DNA from: Paenibacillus sp. AN1007
GTDB taxonomy: Bacteria; Bacillota; Bacilli; Paenibacillales; Paenibacillaceae
DNA length: 64,000 nucleotides
Reading direction: 5' to 3'
Assembly (NCBI RefSeq): GCF_040702995.1
Contig: NZ_CP159992.1
Span: 4,837,501 to 4,901,500 of the forward strand
The translations under genes and the position numbers were made by a program. Under the pieces are notes generated by a model. That model did no database searches. It was not told where the DNA came from and saw only the letters and a program-made list of their open reading frames with translations. How positions within the stretch are numbered: position 1 is the stretch's first letter; every line of letters begins with the position of its first letter. Shown one piece after another: positions 34,380 through 43,228 of the stretch.

Positions 34380-36563
34380 TCACACCGATGCCTGCGCCCC
34401 AATTCGGGTGATAATCGTATCAAATGGAGCGATATGCAGCGTCTGCATACCGTGATCTGTTTCAATCGTGGTCGTCTGCGCTTCATCGCTGTTGTTGATG
34501 ACAACCAGCTTGCCGCTCTCGGGATAATACGCACACTCGGTAACCATATTATCCGTAATATACTTGGTATTGTGCAGCTCATTACCGCCAAAGTGGACCA
34601 GATTCAGCAGCAGCCTGGCATTCGCCCAGTTGAACTCGAACGAGGACAGATAGATCCCATGCCCCTTACCAAACGCATGAACAGACAACGCAATATCTCC
34701 TCCTGTCTTCTGCAGTACCTCGGCCGTTCCATCCGTCAGATACAGCTGCGGATTGCCTGTCACTGCCGCACCTTCCGGTATAAGATCATGCCGATCCTGA
34801 ACGTCATACGCCCATTTTCCATGCACCACACGCGCACCGGTGTCCTCATCAACCCCGAGCACATGAGCCATTCGGAAAAAGGTATCGTACCCTTCCACCG
34901 CAGACGGCTGGTTGATGCCAATGAACGTGCCTCCGTCGTGCACCCAACGGGTGAGCTGATCTACACATGCCGTGTCTCGCCATTGTTCTCCGCCACTCCA
35001 CGCAGAACCCGCACGGCCCGCATTAATGACCACATCCACCTCACTGAGCACGCCCTGACGTATATCCTCAAAATCAATAAACCGAACGTTTACCGGCAGC
35101 CCGGATAATGCTTCATTCACATGAATGAGATCATGCATATAGGTCTCATGGAAATGTCCTGACAGCGTCCACGATCTCAACCTGCCCCAGCTGTGCAGTA
35201 CAGCTACCCTGGTTTGAAGCTGAACGGGTTTACCTGCCTGATGCAGCTCCTTGATCTCCCTGAACTCGTCCGCGACCTTCTCGATATATTCCACGAAATC
35301 AGGATACGGCTCCACCAAATGCAGATATCCACCCAGTCCAATCCGGTCAATCTTCTCGCGCAGCAATGCACGCCGAATGTTGATCCAGTAGTTTTTGGCA
35401 TCCAGCGTCGGATTTCCTCCCTCTTTAAAAGTTGGTAATCCGCCCAGACCCACAGGGAACAGGTACGGGTGAAGACGAATCTCGTGTGTGTCCACCTTGA
35501 TCCCCGAGCACATTCTGACCTCATACCCGGAGAAAACACATTTGATCATGCCATCGAAGCCAAACTCTTCAAAACGATCGTTGTACGGCTCCATGCCTAC
35601 CCAGCTGTCATCATAGAAGACATAGGCAAGTTTGCCATGCTTATGTACGATATCAATCAGTTTTTGGCCGAATTCAATGACAAAATCGTTGATGAACGCC
35701 ATCCAATCCAGCTTTCGCTGCCCCGCAGGCATATGGCTGACCTGATATTTGCCTCCATTCACAAAATCTTCAGCTGTGAGTAAATAGCCATATTTTTCGG
35801 CAAAAAGATCTAGCCCTTTTGAACTTACCGTGAAATCATATGAACCCCAGTCGGAGAACAGATGACGGTTCCGCTCATCACTACCCCATATCCAGGCAAA
35901 ATTATAGAAAAGCGAGGTAAACCGGACAACCGTTGTTTCCGGATGCGCAGCGCACCACCGTTCCATCCAATCCAGCAGATACGTCTGTGTATCCGTATAA
36001 ATGGGATCGATCTGCATCAGGTGTTCCTTGTCCCAGTTGTTGGTCGTGTGGTTATACATGGAGATTTCTTCCCATATACGATAAACCATGAAACTTACCG
36101 TGTATTTATGCCAGGCCGCAATGCCGGTTATGACCACGTGGCCGGATTCCCTTTCGTAATTCCACTGGCTTCTCGGCACTTCCTGTCCCGTCGTTCGGTC
36201 ATATACCTGCCAATACTTTAACGCTTCCTTCGAATCGTTGACCTTGAATTGTTCGGCAAAAAAATCTTCCATCAGATAGAAGGAGATATAATCCTGCACG
36301 GCCACCTTCGGCTGTGTAATCAGAAAGCACTGCTGCAGCTTATCTTGGTTTCCCGACGCCCATTCATTATGATCCCGAATGATGCAGATGGTCGAATAAA
36401 TGCCGTATCCGGCTTGAATAATCTCATCCGACAATCTCGTCCCGTCACTGTCACGAATCACATCGGCTCCCCATCGCTGGGCCAGCTCCAGCGTCAGCGC
36501 TTCATAACCGGATTCTCCCGGTAACGTGAAAGAGCCTTTGGTCGATTTCGGCAATGTGTTCAC
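34380..36563 (-). CDS. GH112 beta-galactoside phosphorylase (galactosyl-rhamnose or lacto-N-biose type)
   Basis: A ~727-residue cytoplasmic phosphorylase. The whole length matches GH112: TKGSFTLPGESGYEALTLEL, WGADVIRDSDGTRLS, EEISMYNHTTNNW, VVRFTSLFYNFAWIWG, VFYDDSWVGMEPYNDRFEEFGFDG and LHPYLFPVGLGGLPTF. The family phosphorolyses beta-galactosides to galactose 1-phosphate; known members act on lacto/galacto-N-biose or D-galactosyl-beta-1,4-L-rhamnose. The GH105 neighbour, which acts on rhamnogalacturonan fragments, favours the galactosyl-rhamnose activity (inference). I place the start at GTG 36563, which overlaps the stop of the GH105 gene (GTGA); a TTG at 36554, 10 nt after GGAG, is an alternative. 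An ATG at 36629 lies inside GH105 and is rejected. Confidence 0.88.
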   Translation of the reverse strand: MNTLPKSTKGSFTLPGESGYEALTLELAQRWGADVIRDSDGTRLSDEIIQAGYGIYSTICIIRDHNEWASGNQDKLQQCFLITQPKVAVQDYISFYLMEDFFAEQFKVNDSKEALKYWQVYDRTTGQEVPRSQWNYERESGHVVITGIAAWHKYTVSFMVYRIWEEISMYNHTTNNWDKEHLMQIDPIYTDTQTYLLDWMERWCAAHPETTVVRFTSLFYNFAWIWGSDERNRHLFSDWGSYDFTVSSKGLDLFAEKYGYLLTAEDFVNGGKYQVSHMPAGQRKLDWMAFINDFVIEFGQKLIDIVHKHGKLAYVFYDDSWVGMEPYNDRFEEFGFDGMIKCVFSGYEVRMCSGIKVDTHEIRLHPYLFPVGLGGLPTFKEGGNPTLDAKNYWINIRRALLREKIDRIGLGGYLHLVEPYPDFVEYIEKVADEFREIKELHQAGKPVQLQTRVAVLHSWGRLRSWTLSGHFHETYMHDLIHVNEALSGLPVNVRFIDFEDIRQGVLSEVDVVINAGRAGSAWSGGEQWRDTACVDQLTRWVHDGGTFIGINQPSAVEGYDTFFRMAHVLGVDEDTGARVVHGKWAYDVQDRHDLIPEGAAVTGNPQLYLTDGTAEVLQKTGGDIALSVHAFGKGHGIYLSSFEFNWANARLLLNLVHFGGNELHNTKYITDNMVTECAYYPESGKLVVINNSDEAQTTTIETDHGMQTLHIAPFDTIITRIGAQASV

Positions 36564-37589
36564 TCTCCTTGTCGCAGCAGATCGGATAGAAATGCCAGTG
36601 CCAGTCCCTGACCCCAACCTTGAATCCAATCCTTCGGAATGTTACGGTAACCGTCGCGGTCCTTCATTACAGCCGTTCCACCGGATACACCCAGCACACG
36701 CCCATCTTCGCTAATATGGTTCAAAATGCCGCTCAGCGCTTTTTGCACATATTTCGTATGCAGCGGATTGCCATTATTGATCATCGCAGCGGCAATGCCG
36801 CAGGATGCAGAGACTTCCTCATATGATTCCGGATCATCCAGTACGGTACGCCACAAGCCCTCTTCCGTCTGCAGCAGCTTGAGAGCCGCAAGCTGATCTC
36901 GCAGGGAACACTCAACGTCCATACACTGCGGATACAGATACCATTCTCTAAGCTGCGGTTTTACCTGCGACATCGTATAGGCTCCCCATGCATTCGCACG
37001 TCCCCAGTAAAAACCCGACATATGATCCTTGTTCACATTGTTATAGCCGTGGTACCACAGGCCTGTGCCGGGGTCCTGCAGGTATTTGATATGCCAGTAA
37101 TACTGATTCAGGGCATCCTGAATCATCGCTTCATCCTTCAGCTTGCTGCCTACCCGGAGCAGGAAGAAGGCTGCCATAAACAGCGTATCCGCCCAAGCCT
37201 GTTCGGGAAAATCATTCGCGGTGGATACGGTATGCTGCGAGCACCCGATCGCCGAAGCGGAGCGCATGATTTTGCAAATAATCCACCTTACTCATCACGA
37301 TATCCCAATATTTCTGATTCCCGGTCTCTTCATATAACGTAATCAGCACATGCCCCATCGCACATGTATTCACCGTCCAGCTCGGAAGCCCCAGTTCAAT
37401 ATATTCATCTGCCCATTGTACCAGTCTGTCCAGAACCTCCTGATCACCTGTTGTTTGGTAGGCTCTCGATACACCGTAATAGGCCACACCGCAGGGCCAA
37501 TCCCACGTCAAATCCATATCCAGCGTTTTTCTCGTTACATGGTGAATCACATTTAGAAGCTGTTCCCGGTCATATTTCAACTGCAGCAT
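36560..37589 (-). pseudogene. GH105 unsaturated rhamnogalacturonyl hydrolase, frameshifted
   Basis: Two overlapping minus-strand frames together make one GH105/GH88-like enzyme of about 343 residues. The first (37589-37212) starts MLQLKYDREQLL and has the (alpha/alpha)6 barrel pieces LTWDWPCGVAYYGV and WTVNTCAMGHVLITLYEETG. The second, ending at 36560, continues QHTVSTANDFPEQAWADTLFMAAFFLLRVG, then YHGYNNVNKDHMSGFYWGRANAWGAY. The join needs removal of one base near 37238, where CTCGCAGCAT would read CTC CAG CAT. Either the strain carries a disrupted gene or the base is a sequencing error. The rest of the reading frame is intact, with no further stops, so any mutation is recent. Start ATG 37589 with AGGGG upstream. 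First gene of an operon with GH112. Confidence 0.8.
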
Positions 37590-37654
37590 TTTGTATTATT
37601 CCCCTCTCCTGCGCACACTCCTCCAATTGATCCCGAGAAGCGACTGTCCTGTGA

Positions 37655-37668
37655 TGTAAACGCTTTAC
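37655..37668. promoter_or_regulatory. cre-like box upstream of GH105-GH112
   Basis: TGTAAACGCTTTAC is a near-palindromic cre-like site in the 181-bp divergent region between the GH105 gene and the AraC regulator, 66 bp before the GH105 ATG. Suggests catabolite repression. Confidence 0.55.
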
Positions 37669-37770
37669 TTATTTCATTGTACGCAGTAAAATAGTCTGCA
37701 TCTAAGCATATTCGTAACAAAACTGCGCAATTTCGATCATTTATAATCAGACGAATGGGAGCAGCCGGAC

Positions 37771-38739
37771 ATGCCCAAACCTAAGAAACCTGTCATTGAA
37801 TACCGTCATTACAGCCTGCCCATCGATTTTCCCGTACTGCTGCTCAGCGGGGAACGCTGGAAAATATCCGATATCAAGAGTGAGCATCTGCATTTCCATA
37901 ATCATATGGAGATCGGCATTTGTTACTCCGATGGAGGGGTGATGGAGATTAAAGGGGAATGCGTTCCATTCCGGGCAGGAGACGTGACATTTCTTCCCCG
38001 CTATCTGCCGCATACCACTTACAGTTCACCTAATAACGCAAGCAGGTGGGCTTATCTCTTTTTTTCACCAGAAGAGCTGTTCCAGCATGCTTTAAAGATG
38101 CCTCACGGTAATATGGAGCCGAATCTCCGGACCATTCGAGCAGACCGCTGTGTGCTGCATAAAGATCAATATCCGAAAGTCTATACGCTGGCATCTTCCA
38201 TTGTGGAAGAAATACAGCAGCAGTCCCCTTTCTACCGGGAAAGCGCGTATGGGCTGTTAATGTCACTCTACATCGAGCTGCTGCGTATTCATGCCGGCGA
38301 TGAGCTCGGCTCTAATCCGGAGAGGAAGCCAGAACAGGCACGGGAACAGGAGATGCAGGGCCGTCAACCTGACCTCGTCATCTCACCTGCCCTGGAGTTC
38401 ATTACGAGAAGTTACATGATGCCTGTGACGATTGACGAGCTTGCAGAGCTATGTCACCTGAGCACCACTCATTTCCGCCGTAAATTCCATGAGATTATGG
38501 GGACGACACCGCTTGATTTTCTTAACAGCACAAGGGTCGAAGAGGCCTGCAAACGATTAAAAAGTACCGATGCCTCCGTGCTGTCGATCTCCGAGCAGGT
38601 TGGCTTCCGCTCCATCTCCAGCTTTAACCGCTGTTTCGCCAGGTTAATGGGCGAGTCACCGAAAGCATGGCGAACAGGAACGCATGTGGAAGCCCCCTCC
38701 GCCAAAGCGTCTATATTGGCATTTACAGGCTGGGTTTGA
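37771..38739 (+). CDS. AraC family transcriptional regulator
   Basis: A 322-residue regulator. The N-terminal cupin-like sensor domain is seen in LHFHNHMEIGICYSDGGVMEIKGE and FRAGDVTFLPRYLPHTTYS. The C-terminal AraC double helix-turn-helix starts at about residue 208 (TIDELAELCHLSTTHFRRKFHEIMG and VLSISEQVGFRSISSFNRCFARLMGESP). It is divergent from the GH105-GH112 operon, so it probably controls that operon in response to a rhamnogalacturonan-derived sugar. The start has GGGAG 9 nt upstream. Confidence 0.92.
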   Translation: MPKPKKPVIEYRHYSLPIDFPVLLLSGERWKISDIKSEHLHFHNHMEIGICYSDGGVMEIKGECVPFRAGDVTFLPRYLPHTTYSSPNNASRWAYLFFSPEELFQHALKMPHGNMEPNLRTIRADRCVLHKDQYPKVYTLASSIVEEIQQQSPFYRESAYGLLMSLYIELLRIHAGDELGSNPERKPEQAREQEMQGRQPDLVISPALEFITRSYMMPVTIDELAELCHLSTTHFRRKFHEIMGTTPLDFLNSTRVEEACKRLKSTDASVLSISEQVGFRSISSFNRCFARLMGESPKAWRTGTHVEAPSAKASILAFTGWV

Positions 38740-38796
38740 CCTCCGACATTCAATACAATAAACAAAAAATAAACAAAGAAAATTGTCGAAATTCAA

Positions 38797-38825
38797 TTGC
38801 AGCCCCCAGGGATATCCGCTACAAT
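38797..38825 (+). promoter_or_regulatory. Promoter of the hybrid kinase-SARP operon
   Basis: TTGCAG, 17-bp spacer, TACAAT. The predicted start near 38832 fits the GTG start at 38877 and argues against an ATG at 38844. Confidence 0.55.
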
Positions 38826-38876
38826 GCCGATAGACTACTAGAGATGATTGGCGATCTCCCAAAGGAGCAGCTTAGC

Positions 38877-41800
38877 GTGTTATTACGAATTTTGAGTGCT
38901 GTGCTTACAGTGATGCTTGCTGCGGCGCTGCTGGTTCTGTCCACGATCAGAGAGCCGCAGGCTGCCGCACTCCATGCACGCCAGGGTATTCTCGATCTCG
39001 CAACCTGGAACCCGAAGCTGATGGATCGCATCAGGCTGGATGGGGAGTGGGAATTTTATTGGAAAAAGGCCCCCTTACCTCAAACGATAGATCAGAAACA
39101 GCATGATATCCACGTCACTCCCGATGCCTATGCCGAAGTTCCGGGTACTTGGGGCCCGGTTCAGATAGGGAACGAACGACTGCCTTCGTACGGCTTTGCT
39201 TCATATCGGCTTGTGCTGCGCAATACACCGATTGAGGGCACACTCGCCATCAAAAAAAGCAATATCCGTTTCGCCAGCGAAATTTACGTCAACGGCATCA
39301 AGCTGCTGCAGGACGGACAAGCCGTGGAAAAAACAGCCGGTTACAAGGCAGGTAATTCTCCACAAATCGGTTTTTTCCCTTATGATGGCGGCGATATTGA
39401 AATATTGGTCCGGGTGGCGAATTACGACTATCCTAACGCCGGCATTTCCGGACCGCTCTTTTTTGGCGAACAGGCGGCGATGCTCAAAAGCCATCAGAGC
39501 CACACAGCCATTGAACTGGCCGCAATGGCTGTTCTGGCTGTAATAGCCGTCATTTTTCTCGTCAGCTACTTGGGGTCGGCCTTGTATCGAAGCCGAGATG
39601 ATTCTCTGCTGCTGCTCGGCCTAATCTGTCTACTGTATGCCCTGTATAATGGCATGATCAGTGAACGTGTTCTGACCGAAACAGGAATTCATTTTTCATT
39701 TAGTACGCTGTATAAATTAAAGGATTTTTGCTCTGTTGCCTGTCTTGGCCTGCTCATATTTTATTTCCACCGTTTCCGGGCAGGCATGATCTCCGCAGGA
39801 ATAACCTCTACAGCGTTGTTTGTTTTTGGAGCATATATCTGCCTGCTCGCACTCTTTCCCATCTCCGTCTACGTGTTAACGGCACCTATTGTCATCGGGC
39901 TGTATACGTTAATTCTGCTATGGCTGCTTGTACAGTGTGCTGTGCGGTTTGTAATTAGCGAGAAGGGAGAACGACTATCCGGCTTTCTATGGTACGCAGC
40001 CATGCTCTGCATTACGCTGTACTGTCTGGACATTAACCTGTTCTCCGTTTCGCTTAAGGAAAACGTGAATATCGGACAGGTGTGCATCGTTCTGTTCAGT
40101 ATCTTGATGCTCTTTCTCGTTGTGCTTCGATTCTTCGAGGCTTATCTTACCGTCCAATCCCTTAAGGACCAGCTTCTTTTACTCGATCAAGTGAAGGATG
40201 ACTTTCTCTCCAATACTTCGCATGAATTAAAGACACCGCTCAATGCCATCGTCAATATTAGTGAAAGCCTGCTCAAAGGTTCGGAAGGCCGGTTAACAGA
40301 GGAACAAGCTCAAAATCTGGCGGTTGTAACAAGCAGCGGCAGAAGGCTGACATATCTGGTGGATGAACTGCTGGACTACTCCAAAATGAAACATGGAGAT
40401 ATTCCGCTGCACCGCTCGGCTGCCGATCTGTCCGCCTATGCTGAATCGGTGATGCGTATGCACTCATTCCTGCTGGGCACGAAAAACGTAGAGCTGATCA
40501 ACAGTATCCCGGCGGATTTCCCGCTGATTTATGCGGACGGGAACCGACTCGTGCAGATCCTGCATAATCTGGTCGGTAATGCCGTCAAATTTACCGACCA
40601 CGGTTCTGTTCGCATTAGTGCCTCGATTGTGCACGGCAAAGCTGAAGTGCGCGCTGCAGACACAGGCCGCGGCATCAGCCCGGACAAGCTGGAGCACATC
40701 TTCCTGCCATTCGAGCAGGAAGAGGGTACGGGACCCAGGGCTGCCGGGGGGACAGGGCTTGGTCTGAGCATTACCCGCAAGCTTGTTGAGCTGCACGGTG
40801 GAACGATTCACGCTGAATCGGTGCTTGGTCAAGGATCTGTGTTCGTTCTAACTTTCCCGCTTGCCGAAGCTAAAAAAGTGAAACGTTCCAACGTTCCACC
40901 TCTGAACCTGCCTCCGGCGGTTTCAGGTCATCGTGCACTGAGATACGAGGAACCTGTCATTATGCCGGGCCTAAAAAATGAATGGATTCTCGTCGTTGAT
41001 GATGATGCAGCTAATCTGCAGACGATCATAAGTCTGCTGAAACTGGAAGGTTACAGTTATGCCGTCACTTCACAATCCGGCTCGGTATTGGGTCTGCTGG
41101 ACCGGCTCCCTGCCGTTCATCTGATCATAGCGGATATCATGATGCCAGGCATGTCCGGTTACGAATTGCTTGATCGTATTCGGGAACGCTTCTCCCCTTC
41201 CGAACTGCCCGTGCTCATGCTGACCGCGGGCAATAAAGCCCATCAGTTAAAATTGGCACTTGAGAAGGGAGCTAATGATTTCGTAGCCAAACCCTTCGAA
41301 TCGGAGGAACTACTGGCTAGAATCGGCGGCCTGACCCGAATGAAGACGTCTGTTCAGGCGGCACGAAATGCCGAGATTTCCTTTTTGCGATCCCAGATTA
41401 ACCCGCACTTTCTGTATAACGCCTTGAATGCGATTGCCGAATTGTGTGTTGATGCACCGAATCAGGCGGAACAATTAATCCTGCAGCTGTCCAGTTATCT
41501 GCGGGGAAGCGTGCACTTCAAACATCTGGATTCCAAAACAAGTCTGGTCAACGAGCTCGAGATGATTGAAGCTTATGCAGCCATTGAACGCGCGCGATTC
41601 GGATCAAGGCTGGAGGTCATCATCGACGTGGACGCCGATGTAGACCGCAGCATGGACATTCCGCCGCTCATCCTGCAGCCGCTCATCGAGAATGCCATTC
41701 GGCATGGTCTGATGTCCCGTGTGGACGGCGGACGGGTGATGCTGTCTATTCGTAAGGTGAATGAAATGGAAATCAGATTTACCATTGAGGACAACGGCAT

Positions 41801-42008
41801 CGGAATAACAAAGCAGCGAATGAAGGACATCCTGCAGGCTGCCGATGGCAGCACCGGTGTCGGTCTATGGAATATTTCCAGCAGGCTGAAGCTGCTGTAT
41901 AACAGGGATATTCAGTTGGAAAGCCATGATGGTGAAGGAACACGTATTACGTTTGACCTTCCCATTCAGTACTACAGCAATAAGGGTAACGGGGGTTACA
42001 GTACATGA
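38877..42008 (+). CDS. Hybrid sensor with two kinase modules and an internal receiver
   Basis: A ~1043-residue membrane protein. Order: N-terminal helix; extracellular 7TMR-DISM-type jelly-roll (about 35-215, WNPKLMDRIRLDGEWEFYWK, then FASYRLVLRNTP); seven helices (about 220-410); HisKA with His449 (NTSHELKTPLNAI) and HATPase (GGTGLGLSITRKLVE). Then a receiver (ILVVDDDAANL, Asp753 in IIADIMMPGMSG, DFVAKPF). Last comes a second, LytS/YesM-type kinase with His844 (QINPHFLYNALNAI), N box IENAIRHGL and a G box in STGVGLWNISSRL. So two histidine kinases of different classes flank a receiver in one chain. GTG 38877 has AAGGAG 9 nt upstream; longer frames starting at 38667 overlap the AraC gene and lack support. 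The stop overlaps the SARP regulator start (ATGA). Confidence 0.88.
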   Translation: MLLRILSAVLTVMLAAALLVLSTIREPQAAALHARQGILDLATWNPKLMDRIRLDGEWEFYWKKAPLPQTIDQKQHDIHVTPDAYAEVPGTWGPVQIGNERLPSYGFASYRLVLRNTPIEGTLAIKKSNIRFASEIYVNGIKLLQDGQAVEKTAGYKAGNSPQIGFFPYDGGDIEILVRVANYDYPNAGISGPLFFGEQAAMLKSHQSHTAIELAAMAVLAVIAVIFLVSYLGSALYRSRDDSLLLLGLICLLYALYNGMISERVLTETGIHFSFSTLYKLKDFCSVACLGLLIFYFHRFRAGMISAGITSTALFVFGAYICLLALFPISVYVLTAPIVIGLYTLILLWLLVQCAVRFVISEKGERLSGFLWYAAMLCITLYCLDINLFSVSLKENVNIGQVCIVLFSILMLFLVVLRFFEAYLTVQSLKDQLLLLDQVKDDFLSNTSHELKTPLNAIVNISESLLKGSEGRLTEEQAQNLAVVTSSGRRLTYLVDELLDYSKMKHGDIPLHRSAADLSAYAESVMRMHSFLLGTKNVELINSIPADFPLIYADGNRLVQILHNLVGNAVKFTDHGSVRISASIVHGKAEVRAADTGRGISPDKLEHIFLPFEQEEGTGPRAAGGTGLGLSITRKLVELHGGTIHAESVLGQGSVFVLTFPLAEAKKVKRSNVPPLNLPPAVSGHRALRYEEPVIMPGLKNEWILVVDDDAANLQTIISLLKLEGYSYAVTSQSGSVLGLLDRLPAVHLIIADIMMPGMSGYELLDRIRERFSPSELPVLMLTAGNKAHQLKLALEKGANDFVAKPFESEELLARIGGLTRMKTSVQAARNAEISFLRSQINPHFLYNALNAIAELCVDAPNQAEQLILQLSSYLRGSVHFKHLDSKTSLVNELEMIEAYAAIERARFGSRLEVIIDVDADVDRSMDIPPLILQPLIENAIRHGLMSRVDGGRVMLSIRKVNEMEIRFTIEDNGIGITKQRMKDILQAADGSTGVGLWNISSRLKLLYNRDIQLESHDGEGTRITFDLPIQYYSNKGNGGYST

Positions 42009-43123
42009 TGAGAGTAATCATCGTAGACGATGAAGACCTGTCGCTCAAGCGGCTGAAGCGTATTTTGACTGAAAGTGGAAAAATAGAGGTGTGCGAAGTA
42101 TTCCAGGACCCCGAGAAGGCTTGTGAATACGCTGCGAATAACAGCTTTGATGCTGCCTTTCTTGATATTACGATGCCGCGGATCTCAGGGATGCAGCTGA
42201 TTGGCGAATTGCGCAGACATCATGCTTCCCTTCCGATCGTGCTTGTAACAGGATATGAAGAGTATGCCGTACAGGCTTTTGAAAAAGAGGTCATCGACTA
42301 TGTGATCAAACCCGTGACCGCCGAGCGTGTAAGCCGCAGCATACAGCGTTTGCAGGAGCGGCTTCGCGACACCATCATCTTGTCAGAGCCCGTTTCCCCG
42401 CCCCCTCGCCTGACGGTGCGGCTGTTCGGTGAATTTATGGTGTTTGCCGGAGAGGATACGGGTAGTCCTATCAAACTGCGAACACCCAAAACGGAGGAAC
42501 TGCTCGCATTCCTCTTATATGCCAAGTCGACAAGCCGCGATGCACTGGCCGATACGTTATGGAAAGACCTAAGTCCGCAGAAGGCGTGGACGAACATCAA
42601 TTCAACGCTGTATTATGTTAGACGTGCGATTGGAGACAACACCGATATTCCCATTATCCTCAAAGATCGAAACGGGATTCGTGTAGATCGCAGCGTAATG
42701 GATTGTGATCTGTATGAGTTCGAAACCTTATGCCGTAAAATTCGTCAAACCTCAACCTATCAGCCTGAAATGTTTGAACGAATCGATACCCTTTATCGTG
42801 GAGAGCTTCTGAAAGGGCGGCACTATGAATGGGCTTTGGCGTGGTCAAGACAGCTGGAGATGGATTTTATTACAACGATGGAAACCGCCGCCCAGTATCA
42901 TCTCCAGCAAAATCAACCGCTCCGTGCCCTGCACTATTTTGATCGGGTCCTGCAGATTGACTCTATTCGGGAAGATATTCACCGTGAAGTAATTCTTCTC
43001 TATCTTTCGCTGGGCCGGAGGGCGGAAGCCCAGTGGCAGTATCAGCTTCTGGAGGAACTGCTCCATGAGGAGCTTGGTTCGCACCCATCGCCTGATCTCA
43101 AGCAGCTGCTTCGGCAATCATAG
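42005..43123 (+). CDS. Response regulator with SARP/BTAD output domain
   Basis: A 372-residue regulator. Receiver at residues 1-120 (VIIVDDEDLSLKRLKRIL, phospho-Asp in AAFLDITMPRISGMQL, DYVIKPV). A winged-helix SARP-type DNA-binding domain starts near 138 (LTVRLFGEFMVFAGEDTGSP, then RTPKTEELLAFLLY and WTNINSTLYYVRRAIG). The bacterial transcriptional activator (BTAD/TPR-like) domain from about residue 235 ends the protein. The start codon overlaps the hybrid kinase stop by 4 nt, so the pair is coupled and forms a single phosphorelay. Target genes are unknown; a bidirectional terminator follows directly. Confidence 0.92.
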   Translation: MMRVIIVDDEDLSLKRLKRILTESGKIEVCEVFQDPEKACEYAANNSFDAAFLDITMPRISGMQLIGELRRHHASLPIVLVTGYEEYAVQAFEKEVIDYVIKPVTAERVSRSIQRLQERLRDTIILSEPVSPPPRLTVRLFGEFMVFAGEDTGSPIKLRTPKTEELLAFLLYAKSTSRDALADTLWKDLSPQKAWTNINSTLYYVRRAIGDNTDIPIILKDRNGIRVDRSVMDCDLYEFETLCRKIRQTSTYQPEMFERIDTLYRGELLKGRHYEWALAWSRQLEMDFITTMETAAQYHLQQNQPLRALHYFDRVLQIDSIREDIHREVILLYLSLGRRAEAQWQYQLLEELLHEELGSHPSPDLKQLLRQS

Positions 43124-43140
43124 CCTAAATAAAAACAGTA

Positions 43141-43180
43141 AAGCCCAAGCCTCGCGGTATGACCGCAAGCTTGGGCTTGT
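43141..43180. terminator. Bidirectional terminator
   Basis: AAGCCCAAGC / GCTTGGGCTT outer stem with an inner GCGGT-ATG-ACCGC stem; T-rich on both sides. Shared by the SARP regulator and DUF4317 genes. Confidence 0.88.
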
Positions 43181-43228
43181 TAACGTTTATTTTTGTATCC
43201 TCTAACTTACTTGGCTAATCTAACTTAA

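Noticed and set aside
34365..35108. Plus-strand ORF of 247 codons opposite GH112
   Set aside because: Shadow of the GH112 frame.
38667..38876. Upstream extension of the hybrid kinase ORF
   Set aside because: Overlaps the AraC gene; a promoter at 38797-38825 and a ribosome site before GTG 38877 place the start later.
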